A stretch of DNA of 7,863 bases from Deltaproteobacteria bacterium (GCA_019307165.1 JAFDKD010000127.1:1-7863); one strand, 5' to 3'; counted from the stretch's first letter, positions 1 through 6,665 are shown. The notes: a model not told the origin generated them from the letters alone. Program-made: numbers and translations.

Positions 1-2221
1 TCCCTGTCTTGATATCCGCCAGAAACTGAAGCCCGTAAAAAAGCCCCTCCACGCCCTCCTCCTCGCCCGGGACATCGACGCGCCTGCTGGCCTGGGCCCC
101 GGCCGCGATGAATACCGCGTCGTATCCCTCGGCGGTGAGGTCATTGACAGTGTGCCCGGCATCGATGGGAGAATTGTACCGAATTTCCACACCGCAACTC
201 TCGATGTACGCCACTTCTTTCTCGATGACCTCACGCGGCAGACGAAACTCCGGGACCGTGATGCCCAGCATGCCGCCGGCCACGGACTGGGCCTCGAAAA
301 CCGTCACGGGATACCCGGATTTGGCCAGAAAATAGGCGCATGTCAAGCCCGCGGGCCCTGCTCCCACCACGGCCACCTTCTGTTCGCGGGTCACAGGAAA
401 GGGCTCCGCCCGTTCCGGCATGTGATCGAAATACCAGTCCGCCGCGAACCGCTTCAGCGAGCGTATGGCCACGGGCTCGTCCAGTTCGCCCCTCCGGCAC
501 TTGAATTCGCAGGGGTGGATGCAGATGCGGCCGCAGACCGCGGGAAACGGGTTTCGCTCCCGGATGATATCCACGGCCTTCTCGTAGTTTCCCGCGCCGA
601 TGGCCGCCACGTAATTGGGCACGTCGATCCCGGCCGGGCATGCGTGCTGGCATGCGGAAATGACCATGGCGTCGCAGGTGGCACCCGCGCAGCGGTGCTC
701 CAGAATGTGGTCCTCGTATTCCTTTCCGAAATACCGGAGCGTGGAAAGGGCGGGCTTGGCGCAGGTCTGGCCCAGGCCGCACAAGGACGCGGCCGTGGTG
801 GTATCCCCCAGTTCCCGTAAACTCAGGAAGAACCGGGCGATCTCCACCATGCAGTTGTTTTCGTCCATCACGACCATGCCGCCGGACCCCATGATGGCGC
901 CGATGCGCTGGAGCGTGTCGTAGTCGATGGGCAGGTTCAGATACTGGCTGGGTACGCAGCCGCCGGAGGGGCCGCCCATCTGAACGGCCTTGAACCGGCG
1001 CCCCTTGGGGATGCCGCCGCCGATATCGAAGACCACCTCCTTCACGGTTACGCCGATTGGCACCTCCACCAGGCCGGTATTGTTTACCTTGCCCGCCAGG
1101 GAAAAGATCTTGGTCCCCTTGCTCTTTTCCGTTCCCACCTGCCCGTACCAGTCCGCCCCTTCCCGGATAATCAGCGGCACGTTGGCCCAGGTCTCCACGT
1201 TGTTGATGTTGGTGGGCTTGCCGTCCAGGCCCGCCTGGGCCGGAAAGGGAGGTCTGGCCCGGGGCATGCCCCGTTTCCCCTCGATAGATGCCATGAGGGC
1301 TGTTTCCTCGCCGCACACGAACGCGCCCGCGCCCATCTTGAGGGACAAATCGAAATCAAAGCCGGTTCCCAGGATGTTCTCGCCCAGAAGGCCCAGTTCC
1401 CGCATCTGCTCAAGCGCCAGGGTGAGGTGCTCAACCGCAATGGGGTACTCCTCCCTCACATAGATGTACCCGTATTCCGCGCCCATGGCATAAGCGCCCA
1501 CCAGCATGCCCTCCAGCACGGCGTGCGGGTCCCCTTCCAGGAGCGCACGGTCCATGAACGCGCCCGGATCTCCCTCATCCGCGTTGCAGATGATATACTT
1601 GGGCTTCCCTGCGGCCTCCCGGGCGAACTTCCACTTGAGACCCGTGGGAAAACCCGCCCCACCCCGTCCGCGCAGTTGGGCCGCGGTGACCTCGTCGATC
1701 ACCTGTTCGGGGGTCATTCCCGAAAGGGCCTTGACAATGGCCCGGTATCCGCCGGCCCCGATGTAGTGGTCGATGCGTGTGGGATCGATGCGACCGCAGT
1801 TGGCCAGGACCCGCCTCACCTGTTTCCGGTAGAAGGGTATCTGGTCACGGGAGAAAATCGGTTTTCCGGTTTTCGGATCGCGAAAGGCGAGTCGCTCTAT
1901 GAACTCCTGCTTTCGGACTGTCCGGGCCAAGATTTCCGGCGCATCTTCGGGACTCACTTCCTGGTATTGAATCCCCATGGGCTCCAGGGCCATGACCGGC
2001 GCCATGGCGCAGAAGCCGTGGCACCCCGTGGCCCGGATTTCCACCTCTTCGGACAGACCCTGTTCCTTTACGGCCGCCTCCATGGCCTCCTTGACCTCGG
2101 CCGAACCATAGGCCCGGCACCCGGTCATGCACACATGGACCACGGTCTTGTCCCCGCTGATCCCGGACGCGATCTTGTTTCGATACCATTCCAGCCGCCC
2201 TATGGACCCAAGTTTTTCCAT
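1..2221 (-). CDS. NuoF-like NADH dehydrogenase subunit fused to GltD-like FAD oxidoreductase (3' end outside window)
   Basis: The frame starts at ATG 2221 and stays open for 740 codons to the left edge, so the C-terminus is missing. Domains in order: an N-terminal thioredoxin-like [2Fe-2S] domain (CMTGC at 31-35, CHGFC at 67-71); a NuoF flavin/NADH domain (LRGRGGAGFPTGLKW 183-197, CNADEGDPGAFMD 212-224, GAGAFVCGEE 297-306); a SLBB-like region; a Fer4_20-type Fe-S domain as in GltD (cysteines at 511, 516, 524, 528, 563, 567, 571 and 575); and a Rossmann FAD site (VAVVGAGPAGL 616-626). In this family NADH or NADPH reduces FMN/FAD and electrons pass to Fe-S partners in the cytoplasm. The usual CxxCxxC segment of the N3 [4Fe-4S] cluster is absent: the chain goes from CMVEIARFFLSL (457-468) almost directly to SLCGLG (479-484). 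The gene starts 8 nt after the NuoE-like stop, so the two are surely cotranscribed. A NuoF-GltD fusion is, to my memory, also seen in some acetogen formate dehydrogenase beta subunits. Confidence 0.93.
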   Translation of the reverse strand, partial: MEKLGSIGRLEWYRNKIASGISGDKTVVHVCMTGCRAYGSAEVKEAMEAAVKEQGLSEEVEIRATGCHGFCAMAPVMALEPMGIQYQEVSPEDAPEILARTVRKQEFIERLAFRDPKTGKPIFSRDQIPFYRKQVRRVLANCGRIDPTRIDHYIGAGGYRAIVKALSGMTPEQVIDEVTAAQLRGRGGAGFPTGLKWKFAREAAGKPKYIICNADEGDPGAFMDRALLEGDPHAVLEGMLVGAYAMGAEYGYIYVREEYPIAVEHLTLALEQMRELGLLGENILGTGFDFDLSLKMGAGAFVCGEETALMASIEGKRGMPRARPPFPAQAGLDGKPTNINNVETWANVPLIIREGADWYGQVGTEKSKGTKIFSLAGKVNNTGLVEVPIGVTVKEVVFDIGGGIPKGRRFKAVQMGGPSGGCVPSQYLNLPIDYDTLQRIGAIMGSGGMVVMDENNCMVEIARFFLSLRELGDTTTAASLCGLGQTCAKPALSTLRYFGKEYEDHILEHRCAGATCDAMVISACQHACPAGIDVPNYVAAIGAGNYEKAVDIIRERNPFPAVCGRICIHPCEFKCRRGELDEPVAIRSLKRFAADWYFDHMPERAEPFPVTREQKVAVVGAGPAGLTCAYFLAKSGYPVTVFEAQSVAGGMLGITVPEFRLPREVIEKEVAYIESCGVEIRYNSPIDAGHTVNDLTAEGYDAVFIAAGAQASRRVDVPGEEEGVEGLFYGLQFLADIKTG

Positions 2222-2229
2222 GCCTTCGG

Positions 2230-2712
2230 CTAGTCTCCCTTGTCTTTTTTGTATTGCCCCAGGACGCTGGCGACCTTTGGGGGAGAAAGTTTTCCGAAAT
2301 AGGTGAGGTTGACCATCATGGTGGGGGCCAGAAAACAGGCCCCGAGACAGGCCACGGTTTCCAGGGTGAACCGATAGTCCTCTCCCGTCTCCCCCTCGTC
2401 GAGATCCAGTTCTTTTTTCATGAGGCGAAGGATGCTCCTCCCGCCCTTGACGTGGCACGCGGTGCCGCGGCAGACCCGGACCACATACTTGCCCTTTGGC
2501 TCCAGGCTGAATCCGGCATAAAAGGTGATCACGCCCTGCACCTGGGTGGAGAACAGCTTCAATGCGTCGGCAATGGGTTCGATGGATTCAGGCGGAACAT
2601 AGCCGAAGGTCTCCTGGACCTCCTGGAGCAGCGGAATGAGCGCCCATTTCCGGTCCCGGTGCCGGTCTATGATGGATTGGAGCTCCTGTCTGTCGATCGG
2701 TTTGGGTTTCAT
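2230..2712 (-). CDS. NuoE-like [2Fe-2S] subunit of NAD(P)H oxidoreductase
   Basis: This is a 160-residue thioredoxin-like ferredoxin of the NuoE/HydC (24 kDa complex I subunit) family. The four [2Fe-2S] ligands are visible as C81-x4-C86 (CRGTAC) and C122-x3-C126 (CLGAC). The N-terminal helical part carries the family signature around LLQEVQETFGYVP (28-40), followed by GVITFYAGF (60-68). It normally sits next to NuoF and passes electrons to or from the flavin. I chose ATG 2712 over the in-frame ATG 2760. The longer form would add 16 residues encoded partly by a repeat-like intergenic stretch with no ribosome binding site before it, whereas AAAGGAG lies 12 nt before 2712. Family length supports the short form. 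The stop is 8 nt before the NuoF-GltD start. No ligand is missing here, in contrast to its two partner subunits. Confidence 0.93.
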   Translation of the reverse strand: MKPKPIDRQELQSIIDRHRDRKWALIPLLQEVQETFGYVPPESIEPIADALKLFSTQVQGVITFYAGFSLEPKGKYVVRVCRGTACHVKGGRSILRLMKKELDLDEGETGEDYRFTLETVACLGACFLAPTMMVNLTYFGKLSPPKVASVLGQYKKDKGD

Positions 2713-2724
2713 TCTAAAAACATG

Positions 2725-2731
2725 CTCCTTT
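2725..2731 (-). promoter_or_regulatory. Ribosome binding site for NuoE-like gene
   Basis: AAAGGAG on the minus strand, 12 nt before ATG 2712. The spacing is a little long. An ATG directly after the motif (2723-2721) is out of frame. The motif lies inside the longer possible reading from 2760, which argues for the shorter protein. Confidence 0.6.
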
Positions 2732-2786
2732 GGCCTTTTTTCTCTCGCCAAGATCGCCAAAAACGCTAAGAGGGCCGAGAAAAGGC

Positions 2787-2811
2787 ATTGAAGATTGAAA
2801 ATTGAAGATTG
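2787..2811. repeat. Tandem heptamer ATTGAAR, about 3.5 copies
   Basis: On the plus strand the units ATTGAAG, ATTGAAA and ATTGAAG are followed by a partial ATTG. They lie just downstream of the molybdopterin gene stop and are a different unit from the heptamer array at 2831-2865. Function is unknown; it looks like low-complexity intergenic DNA. Confidence 0.7.
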
Positions 2812-2819
2812 TTAACCGT

Positions 2820-5504
2820 CTATTGCCCTCTGTCTTCTGTCTTCTGTCTTCTGACTTCTGTCTTCTCGATCCTGACGGAACAAGTGTTCCAGCCGGGGAA
2901 ATCGCGTTCCTCAAAAGAGGTGAGGGGCAGCAGATTCCGTGCGTCATTGCCCGAAAAAGCGGCCGGGATGAAAACCAGTCCTTGATCCAGGCCCCTGTCC
3001 ACACGAATCCGGCGTTCGAGGAACCCGGCGGCGGACGTGATGCGGACCGTGTCGCCATCATGCAGCCGGAGTTCGCCGGCGTCCGTCTCGGAAACGGCCG
3101 CCTCCCCCCGGGCGGGAAGATCCCGAATCCGGGCGGACCGGCTGGTGCGCGTGCCGCTGCCCAGATGATATCGCTCGGATCCCAGAATGGCCGTAACGGG
3201 ATAGGCCTCATCCGGTTTTACGGGTTCCACATGGGCCAACGGCGAAAACGGGATACGCTCGCCCTGCCCGTCGGAACGAAACGGGGTCGCGGCATCCGGT
3301 CCCCGCACCCAGGTCCGGTCCTTTGCTTCCGTCATACCGCTGTAAGCAGGCACGTGCCGGCCGATTTCCTTTCGGACGGCCTGGAGCGAACCATAGGGCT
3401 TTCCGCCGCCCATTGCGGCGGCCAGGGCATCCAGGATCTGCCAGTCCGGGCGGGCATGGCCGGGCGGCGACACCGCCGGTTCAAAACGCTGAATCCGCCC
3501 CTCCATGCTGGTAAAGGAGCCTCCCTTTTCGGAAAAAGCCGCCCCCGGAAGCGCCACATGGGCCATGCGCGCGGTTTCGGTATCCAGGATGTCCTGAACC
3601 ACGAGGAATTCCAGGCGCTCAAGGGCCCGACGCACCCGGTCGGGGTTCGGGAGCGCTCGAAGGGGGTTCTCGCCCATGACAACCAGGGCCTTGAGATTGC
3701 CCCGTTCAGCCTCCTCTATCATGCGGAAGATGTTAAGACCGGCATCGGGTGAAATCCTGGTCCCCCAGACCCGCTCCCACGACCGGCGGACGGCCTCGTC
3801 CGACAGGGGCCCCCGACCCGGCAGCGCTTCGGGTACGGTCCCCATGTCCCACGCCCCGTGGAAGTTGTTCTCTTTTGAAACGGCGTAAAGTCCGGCCCCA
3901 TTGCGCCCCACGCTCCCGGTCAGCAGAAGGAAATTCAGGAGCGCGTCCATCGCCCGATCCCCGCCCCTCTGCCGCAAGATCCCCTGACCCGCGAGAGCGG
4001 CGATTTTTTTACCCGCCAGGAGATCCGCGGCCTTTTCAAGCGCTGAAATATCCAGTCCCGCGACGTCCGCGGCCCCTTGCACATCGACCTGTATCATCTC
4101 TTCCCGGTACGCCTCGAATCCCCGGGTGAATTGCTCGACAAAGGGCATGTCCACGGCATTCCGCTTCAGGAACAACGCGGCCAGGGCATTGATCAGTTCG
4201 AGATCCGCGCCCGGCCTCAGCTGAAGCCATTGATCGGCATGGAAGACCAAGTCCGTCTTTCTGGGGTCCACCACCAGCAACGGAACGCCTCCCGAGGCTG
4301 CGCGTTTCAGGTGGTAGCCCTGCACCGGGGCCGTGTGGGTGAGGTCCGCGCCGAGCACCAGCACGGCATCGGCCCTGCCCAAGCCGGAAAAGGGGTGAGG
4401 TGACACACCCCCTAACCTCCGGTAAACGGAGCCCAAGGCCCATCGGCCCCATAAAGTGCCGCCATTGTCCACGTTGTTGGTCCCCACGACGGCCCGGGCG
4501 ATTTTCTGAAACAGGTAATTTTCCTCACTGGTGCATTTGGATGATCCGTAAAAGGCAATGCTCTGGGGACCGCTCTGCTTGCCGATATCCATAAGCCGTC
4601 CCGCCGTTTCGTTCAGGGCCTCGTCCCAGGAAACCGATTGCCTTTCCCCGTCCTTAAGCACGGTTGGATGAACGAGCCTGTCTGGAGAGTTGAGGAAGTC
4701 CTCGGCGAAATGCCCTCGAACGCAGAGCGTGGCGCCGTTCACCGTACCCGGCAGGCGGCACGGACCGGCCTCGACCACGCGTTCCGCGGCCACCCCCAGG
4801 GCGAGCGAGCAACCGACGCCGCAGAACCCGCACACCGAATCGACCTCCCGCTCGGGCGTGCCCACGTAGCTATTGATCTTGGTGGAAAGGGCGCCGGTGG
4901 GGCACATGGAAACGCAGGCGCCGCAAAAGGTGCAGTTGCTCTGTTGAAGGTCCAGGTTGTGGACCGTTGCCGGCCGGGATCGAAACCCGCGCAGGTTGTA
5001 ATCGATCGCCCCGACCCCGACCAGTTCATGGTCTGCCCGGATACATTTGCCGCACAGGATGCATTTGGAGAGGTCCCTGACGATGAAGGGGTTGGCCTGC
5101 TCCAGGGGACGATAGTTGGGCATGGGATGGAGGCCCGTTTCCCCGATCCCCAGGTCCGCCGCGAGCCCTCGAAGTTGGCACCGGTTTCCCTTGTTGCACA
5201 CGATACAGGACTCCGGATGCTCGGCCATCATCAGCCTGACGATGTTCCGACGGTGTTTCATCACACGCTCCGAGCGCGTGTGGACGGTCATGCCGGCAGC
5301 CGCCGGCGTGACGCAGGAGGCCATGACGCGTCCGCTTTTTTCATCCTCCACCAGGCAGATGCGGCAGGCCCCGAATGGCTTGAGTTCCGGATGGTGGCAC
5401 AGGGTGGGGATACGGATTCCGGCGCCTTCAGCCGCATCCATGAGGCTCGTGCCCGCATCGCAGGCGACCCGTTTGCCATCGATGGTCAGGGTGATCTGCT
5501 CCAA
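2820..5504 (-). CDS. Formate-dehydrogenase-alpha/NuoG-like molybdopterin oxidoreductase lacking the catalytic Cys/Sec
   Basis: An 894-residue protein with the layout of NAD-linked formate dehydrogenase alpha and NuoG. It has a plant-type [2Fe-2S] domain (C36, C47, C50, C64), a His-Cys [4Fe-4S] site (H96, C100, C103, C109) and two ferredoxin motifs (C148-C151-C154, then C191-C194-C197-C201). The molybdopterin domain follows, with its [4Fe-4S] site (C225, C228, C232, C261), and a C-terminal molydop-binding domain (about 765-878). Where formate dehydrogenases read NNVD-xxARxC/U-H, this protein reads NNVDNGGTLWGRW (343-355), giving Trp352 and Gly353 in place of Sec/Cys and His. Formate oxidation by the known mechanism therefore seems unlikely. 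The fourth Cys of the first ferredoxin motif is Asp158. The start is TTG 5504, supported by AAGGAG 8 nt upstream. The last 14 residues come from a heptamer repeat. The NuoE-like and NuoF-GltD genes follow. Annotation pipelines would probably call this fdhA; I would not assign that activity. Confidence 0.9.
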   Translation of the reverse strand: MEQITLTIDGKRVACDAGTSLMDAAEGAGIRIPTLCHHPELKPFGACRICLVEDEKSGRVMASCVTPAAAGMTVHTRSERVMKHRRNIVRLMMAEHPESCIVCNKGNRCQLRGLAADLGIGETGLHPMPNYRPLEQANPFIVRDLSKCILCGKCIRADHELVGVGAIDYNLRGFRSRPATVHNLDLQQSNCTFCGACVSMCPTGALSTKINSYVGTPEREVDSVCGFCGVGCSLALGVAAERVVEAGPCRLPGTVNGATLCVRGHFAEDFLNSPDRLVHPTVLKDGERQSVSWDEALNETAGRLMDIGKQSGPQSIAFYGSSKCTSEENYLFQKIARAVVGTNNVDNGGTLWGRWALGSVYRRLGGVSPHPFSGLGRADAVLVLGADLTHTAPVQGYHLKRAASGGVPLLVVDPRKTDLVFHADQWLQLRPGADLELINALAALFLKRNAVDMPFVEQFTRGFEAYREEMIQVDVQGAADVAGLDISALEKAADLLAGKKIAALAGQGILRQRGGDRAMDALLNFLLLTGSVGRNGAGLYAVSKENNFHGAWDMGTVPEALPGRGPLSDEAVRRSWERVWGTRISPDAGLNIFRMIEEAERGNLKALVVMGENPLRALPNPDRVRRALERLEFLVVQDILDTETARMAHVALPGAAFSEKGGSFTSMEGRIQRFEPAVSPPGHARPDWQILDALAAAMGGGKPYGSLQAVRKEIGRHVPAYSGMTEAKDRTWVRGPDAATPFRSDGQGERIPFSPLAHVEPVKPDEAYPVTAILGSERYHLGSGTRTSRSARIRDLPARGEAAVSETDAGELRLHDGDTVRITSAAGFLERRIRVDRGLDQGLVFIPAAFSGNDARNLLPLTSFEERDFPGWNTCSVRIEKTEVRRQKTEDRGQ
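2831..2865. repeat. Tandem heptamer TGTCTTC, five copies, overlapping the 3' end of the molybdopterin gene
   Basis: Five contiguous units of TGTCTTC on the plus strand (GAAGACA on the coding strand), the fourth being TGACTTC. The array encodes most of the residues after VRIE880, giving a basic/acidic tail (KTEVRRQKTEDRGQ). Because 7 is not a multiple of 3, gain or loss of one copy would change the reading frame of the tail. Confidence 0.9.
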
Positions 5505-5512
5505 AACCTTGG

Positions 5513-5518
5513 CTCCTT
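5513..5518 (-). promoter_or_regulatory. Ribosome binding site for the TTG start of the molybdopterin subunit
   Basis: AAGGAG on the minus strand, 8 nt before TTG 5504. The [2Fe-2S] domain begins at once (EQITLTIDGKRVA), as in related proteins, and there is no in-frame ATG nearby that would keep it. TTG is therefore the likely start codon and may lower translation. Confidence 0.75.
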
Positions 5519-5783
5519 GTCACGGCCCCCAATGGTTAAGTCGAATGGCGTGAGTGATCGCGGCTGAAGCCGCTCCTACAGGGATCTGTGCATCCCGCAT
5601 CGACAAGAGTTAAAAGGCCCGGAATTTTTCAATCAACCACTTGGTTTTCATCCAGAAACGAGATAATTTGCGCAAGATCAAGGAAGACGATAATTTCAAC
5701 CACAGGAATACGGGTAGTATTTCGAGGATTGAAATTTGAGTCTGACGCAGAGATTGTGCAAATTTGCCATTTCTGGATGAAAA
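5519..5783 (-). other. Non-coding gap between metF and the molybdopterin gene
   Basis: About 265 nt with no credible gene. From the metF side it holds a 141-bp imperfect palindrome, a short unremarkable stretch, and a REP-like motif. A weak promoter-like pair is present on the minus strand: TTGATT (5636-5631) and TTTAAC (5614-5609), with a 16-nt spacer. Four of six bases match consensus in each, which is little better than chance. Whether the downstream genes have their own promoter cannot be settled from the sequence. Confidence 0.5.
5557..5584. repeat. REP-like palindromic motif
   Basis: Read on the minus strand this is TGTAGGAGCGGCTTCAGCCG followed by CGATC. It is very like the REP motifs common in gammaproteobacteria, with GTAGGAGC followed by a GC-rich hairpin. 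The stem is GCGGC(T)/(A)GCCGC at 5560-5565 and 5568-5573. Only one copy is seen in the window. It lies about 40 nt before the ribosome binding site of the molybdopterin gene. The REP assignment is from memory of the motif. Confidence 0.65.
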
Positions 5784-5784
5784 C
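5644..5784. repeat. 141-bp imperfect palindrome with perfect 15-bp ends
   Basis: The ends are perfect inverted repeats: GTTTTCATCCAGAAA (5644-5658) pairs with its complement at 5770-5784. The inner parts also pair around nearly the same centre near 5714. These are 5665-5675 with 5754-5764 (10 of 11, one G-T), 5692-5699 with 5729-5736 (8 of 8), and 5707-5711 with 5717-5721 (5 of 5). The right end is the final base of the metF TAG stop. There is no T-run after either arm and no clear target-site duplication. It could be a MITE-like element, a dispersed repeat, or an RNA hairpin that protects or ends the metF message. Confidence 0.85.
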
Positions 5785-6659
5785 TAGCGCAGTTTGGCTG
5801 CATCGAGATACAACCTCAAATTCTCCTCGCCGCCCATGGTGATGATGTGGACCCCCTGGCACAGGTCCTTGAGCCCGCGGACGATGTCTCCAAAGATCTC
5901 CAGACTGGCCTTTTGCTTGTCCGGAGAGCCTGCCAGCTTCTTGATGATCCAGTCCGGCACCATGCCCGACTTGAAATGCCGGTTCAGGAACTGGGCCATG
6001 CCGGCCGTCCTGAGAATCATGACTTCGGCGATGACCGGAACGCCGAAGGTTTCGGCTCGCTTGAGGAACCGCTCGAAATGGTCAACGTCGAATACGGGCG
6101 TCGTCAGAAAATAACCGGTGCCGATCTTGGTCATTTCCTCCATCTCTTTCATCTCCAGGTCCGGCACGTTCTTTCCCCAGCCCGATTCCACGCCCGATCC
6201 TACAGTGAATTCCGCGCTCCCCGGCAGGGAATCGCCTTCCACCGTCCGGCCCTGGCGCATGTGTGTCAGCACGGAGTCGAGTTTGGCCGCGTCCACATGA
6301 AAAAACATCATCTCTTGGAGGCTGTCGCCGGTAATTCGGTAGTCCTCGGTAAAGACCAGCAGGTTCTCCACGCCCGACTCGTGGGCCCGCAGGAGGTCCT
6401 TTTGAAGCTGAGGTCGGCTTTTATCACGGGTGGTGGTCTGATAGATGGACTCGAAGCGGTTTTGTTTGAGCAGGTCGCAGGTCTTGAGGCTGTCCCCCAC
6501 GATTCCCTCGATCTCCAGTTCAGGTACGGACAGGCCGTCCACCCGGCCCCGCACCATTTCCAGGCGCCGAATCAGGGCCTCCGGTTCTTCATCTACGGGG
6601 GCCTGAACTTCCGAGGTCACGGCAAAGCGTTTTTTTTCAAGGGCCTCTTTCAGTTTCAT
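5784..6659 (-). CDS. metF: MetF-like methylenetetrahydrofolate reductase, short form
   Basis: A 291-residue TIM-barrel flavoprotein of the MetF family. MetF reduces 5,10-methylene-THF to 5-methyl-THF in the methyl branch of the Wood-Ljungdahl pathway or in methionine synthesis. Visible landmarks are the N-terminal acidic residue E17 (TSEVQAP), the TTRD segment (76-79), the ENLLVFTED stretch with D106 at the flavin-contact Asp, and TTPVFDVDHFERFL (186-199). In E. coli MetF and short acetogen forms the residue before this P/F-x-F-D segment is a folate-binding Gln; here it is Thr187. The Gly of the usual GD motif is Glu105. The length fits the short MetF that often works with MetV or other redox partners; no MetV is in the window. 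I chose ATG 6659 because AAGGAG lies 6 nt upstream. The longer form from 6698 would start inside a hairpin. It may be coupled to the diaphorase genes downstream. Confidence 0.85.
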   Translation of the reverse strand: MKLKEALEKKRFAVTSEVQAPVDEEPEALIRRLEMVRGRVDGLSVPELEIEGIVGDSLKTCDLLKQNRFESIYQTTTRDKSRPQLQKDLLRAHESGVENLLVFTEDYRITGDSLQEMMFFHVDAAKLDSVLTHMRQGRTVEGDSLPGSAEFTVGSGVESGWGKNVPDLEMKEMEEMTKIGTGYFLTTPVFDVDHFERFLKRAETFGVPVIAEVMILRTAGMAQFLNRHFKSGMVPDWIIKKLAGSPDKQKASLEIFGDIVRGLKDLCQGVHIITMGGEENLRLYLDAAKLR

Positions 6660-6665
6660 GTCAAG

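Larger units (their letters stand above)
2713..2819 (-). other. Repeat-rich spacer between molybdopterin subunit and NuoE-like gene
   Basis: The spacer of about 107 nt holds the NuoE-like ribosome binding site, a stretch (about 2741-2775) with an internal CGCCAA direct duplication that looks like a dispersed intergenic repeat, and a heptamer array. No terminator with a T-run is seen, so readthrough from the molybdopterin gene is expected. Confidence 0.5.

Noticed and set aside
231..1316. Long minus-strand open frame of 361 codons inside the NuoF-GltD region
   Set aside because: It is a shadow frame. The 740-codon frame from 2221 carries all the NuoF and FAD motifs. The shadow is rich in Arg, Gly and Pro with no family motif, as expected from GC-rich coding DNA.
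2713..2760. NuoE-like start at ATG 2760
   Set aside because: It has no ribosome binding site before it, and the added residues come from repeat-like spacer sequence.
2802..3752. Plus-strand open frame of 316 codons opposite the molybdopterin gene
   Set aside because: It is antisense to a well-supported gene, starts within the intergenic repeat region, and shows no recognisable motif.
4638..5567. Plus-strand open frame of 309 codons opposite the Fe-S domains
   Set aside because: It is antisense to the conserved cysteine motifs and has no motif of its own.
5759..5775. Sigma-54-like TGGCA...TTGCA on the minus strand after metF
   Set aside because: The distance between the GG and GC elements is 3 nt too short for a -24/-12 promoter, and it lies inside the palindrome.
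5629..5862. Small minus-strand frame of 77 codons across the palindrome
   Set aside because: It overlaps the metF 3' end in another frame and is translated mainly from the palindromic element.
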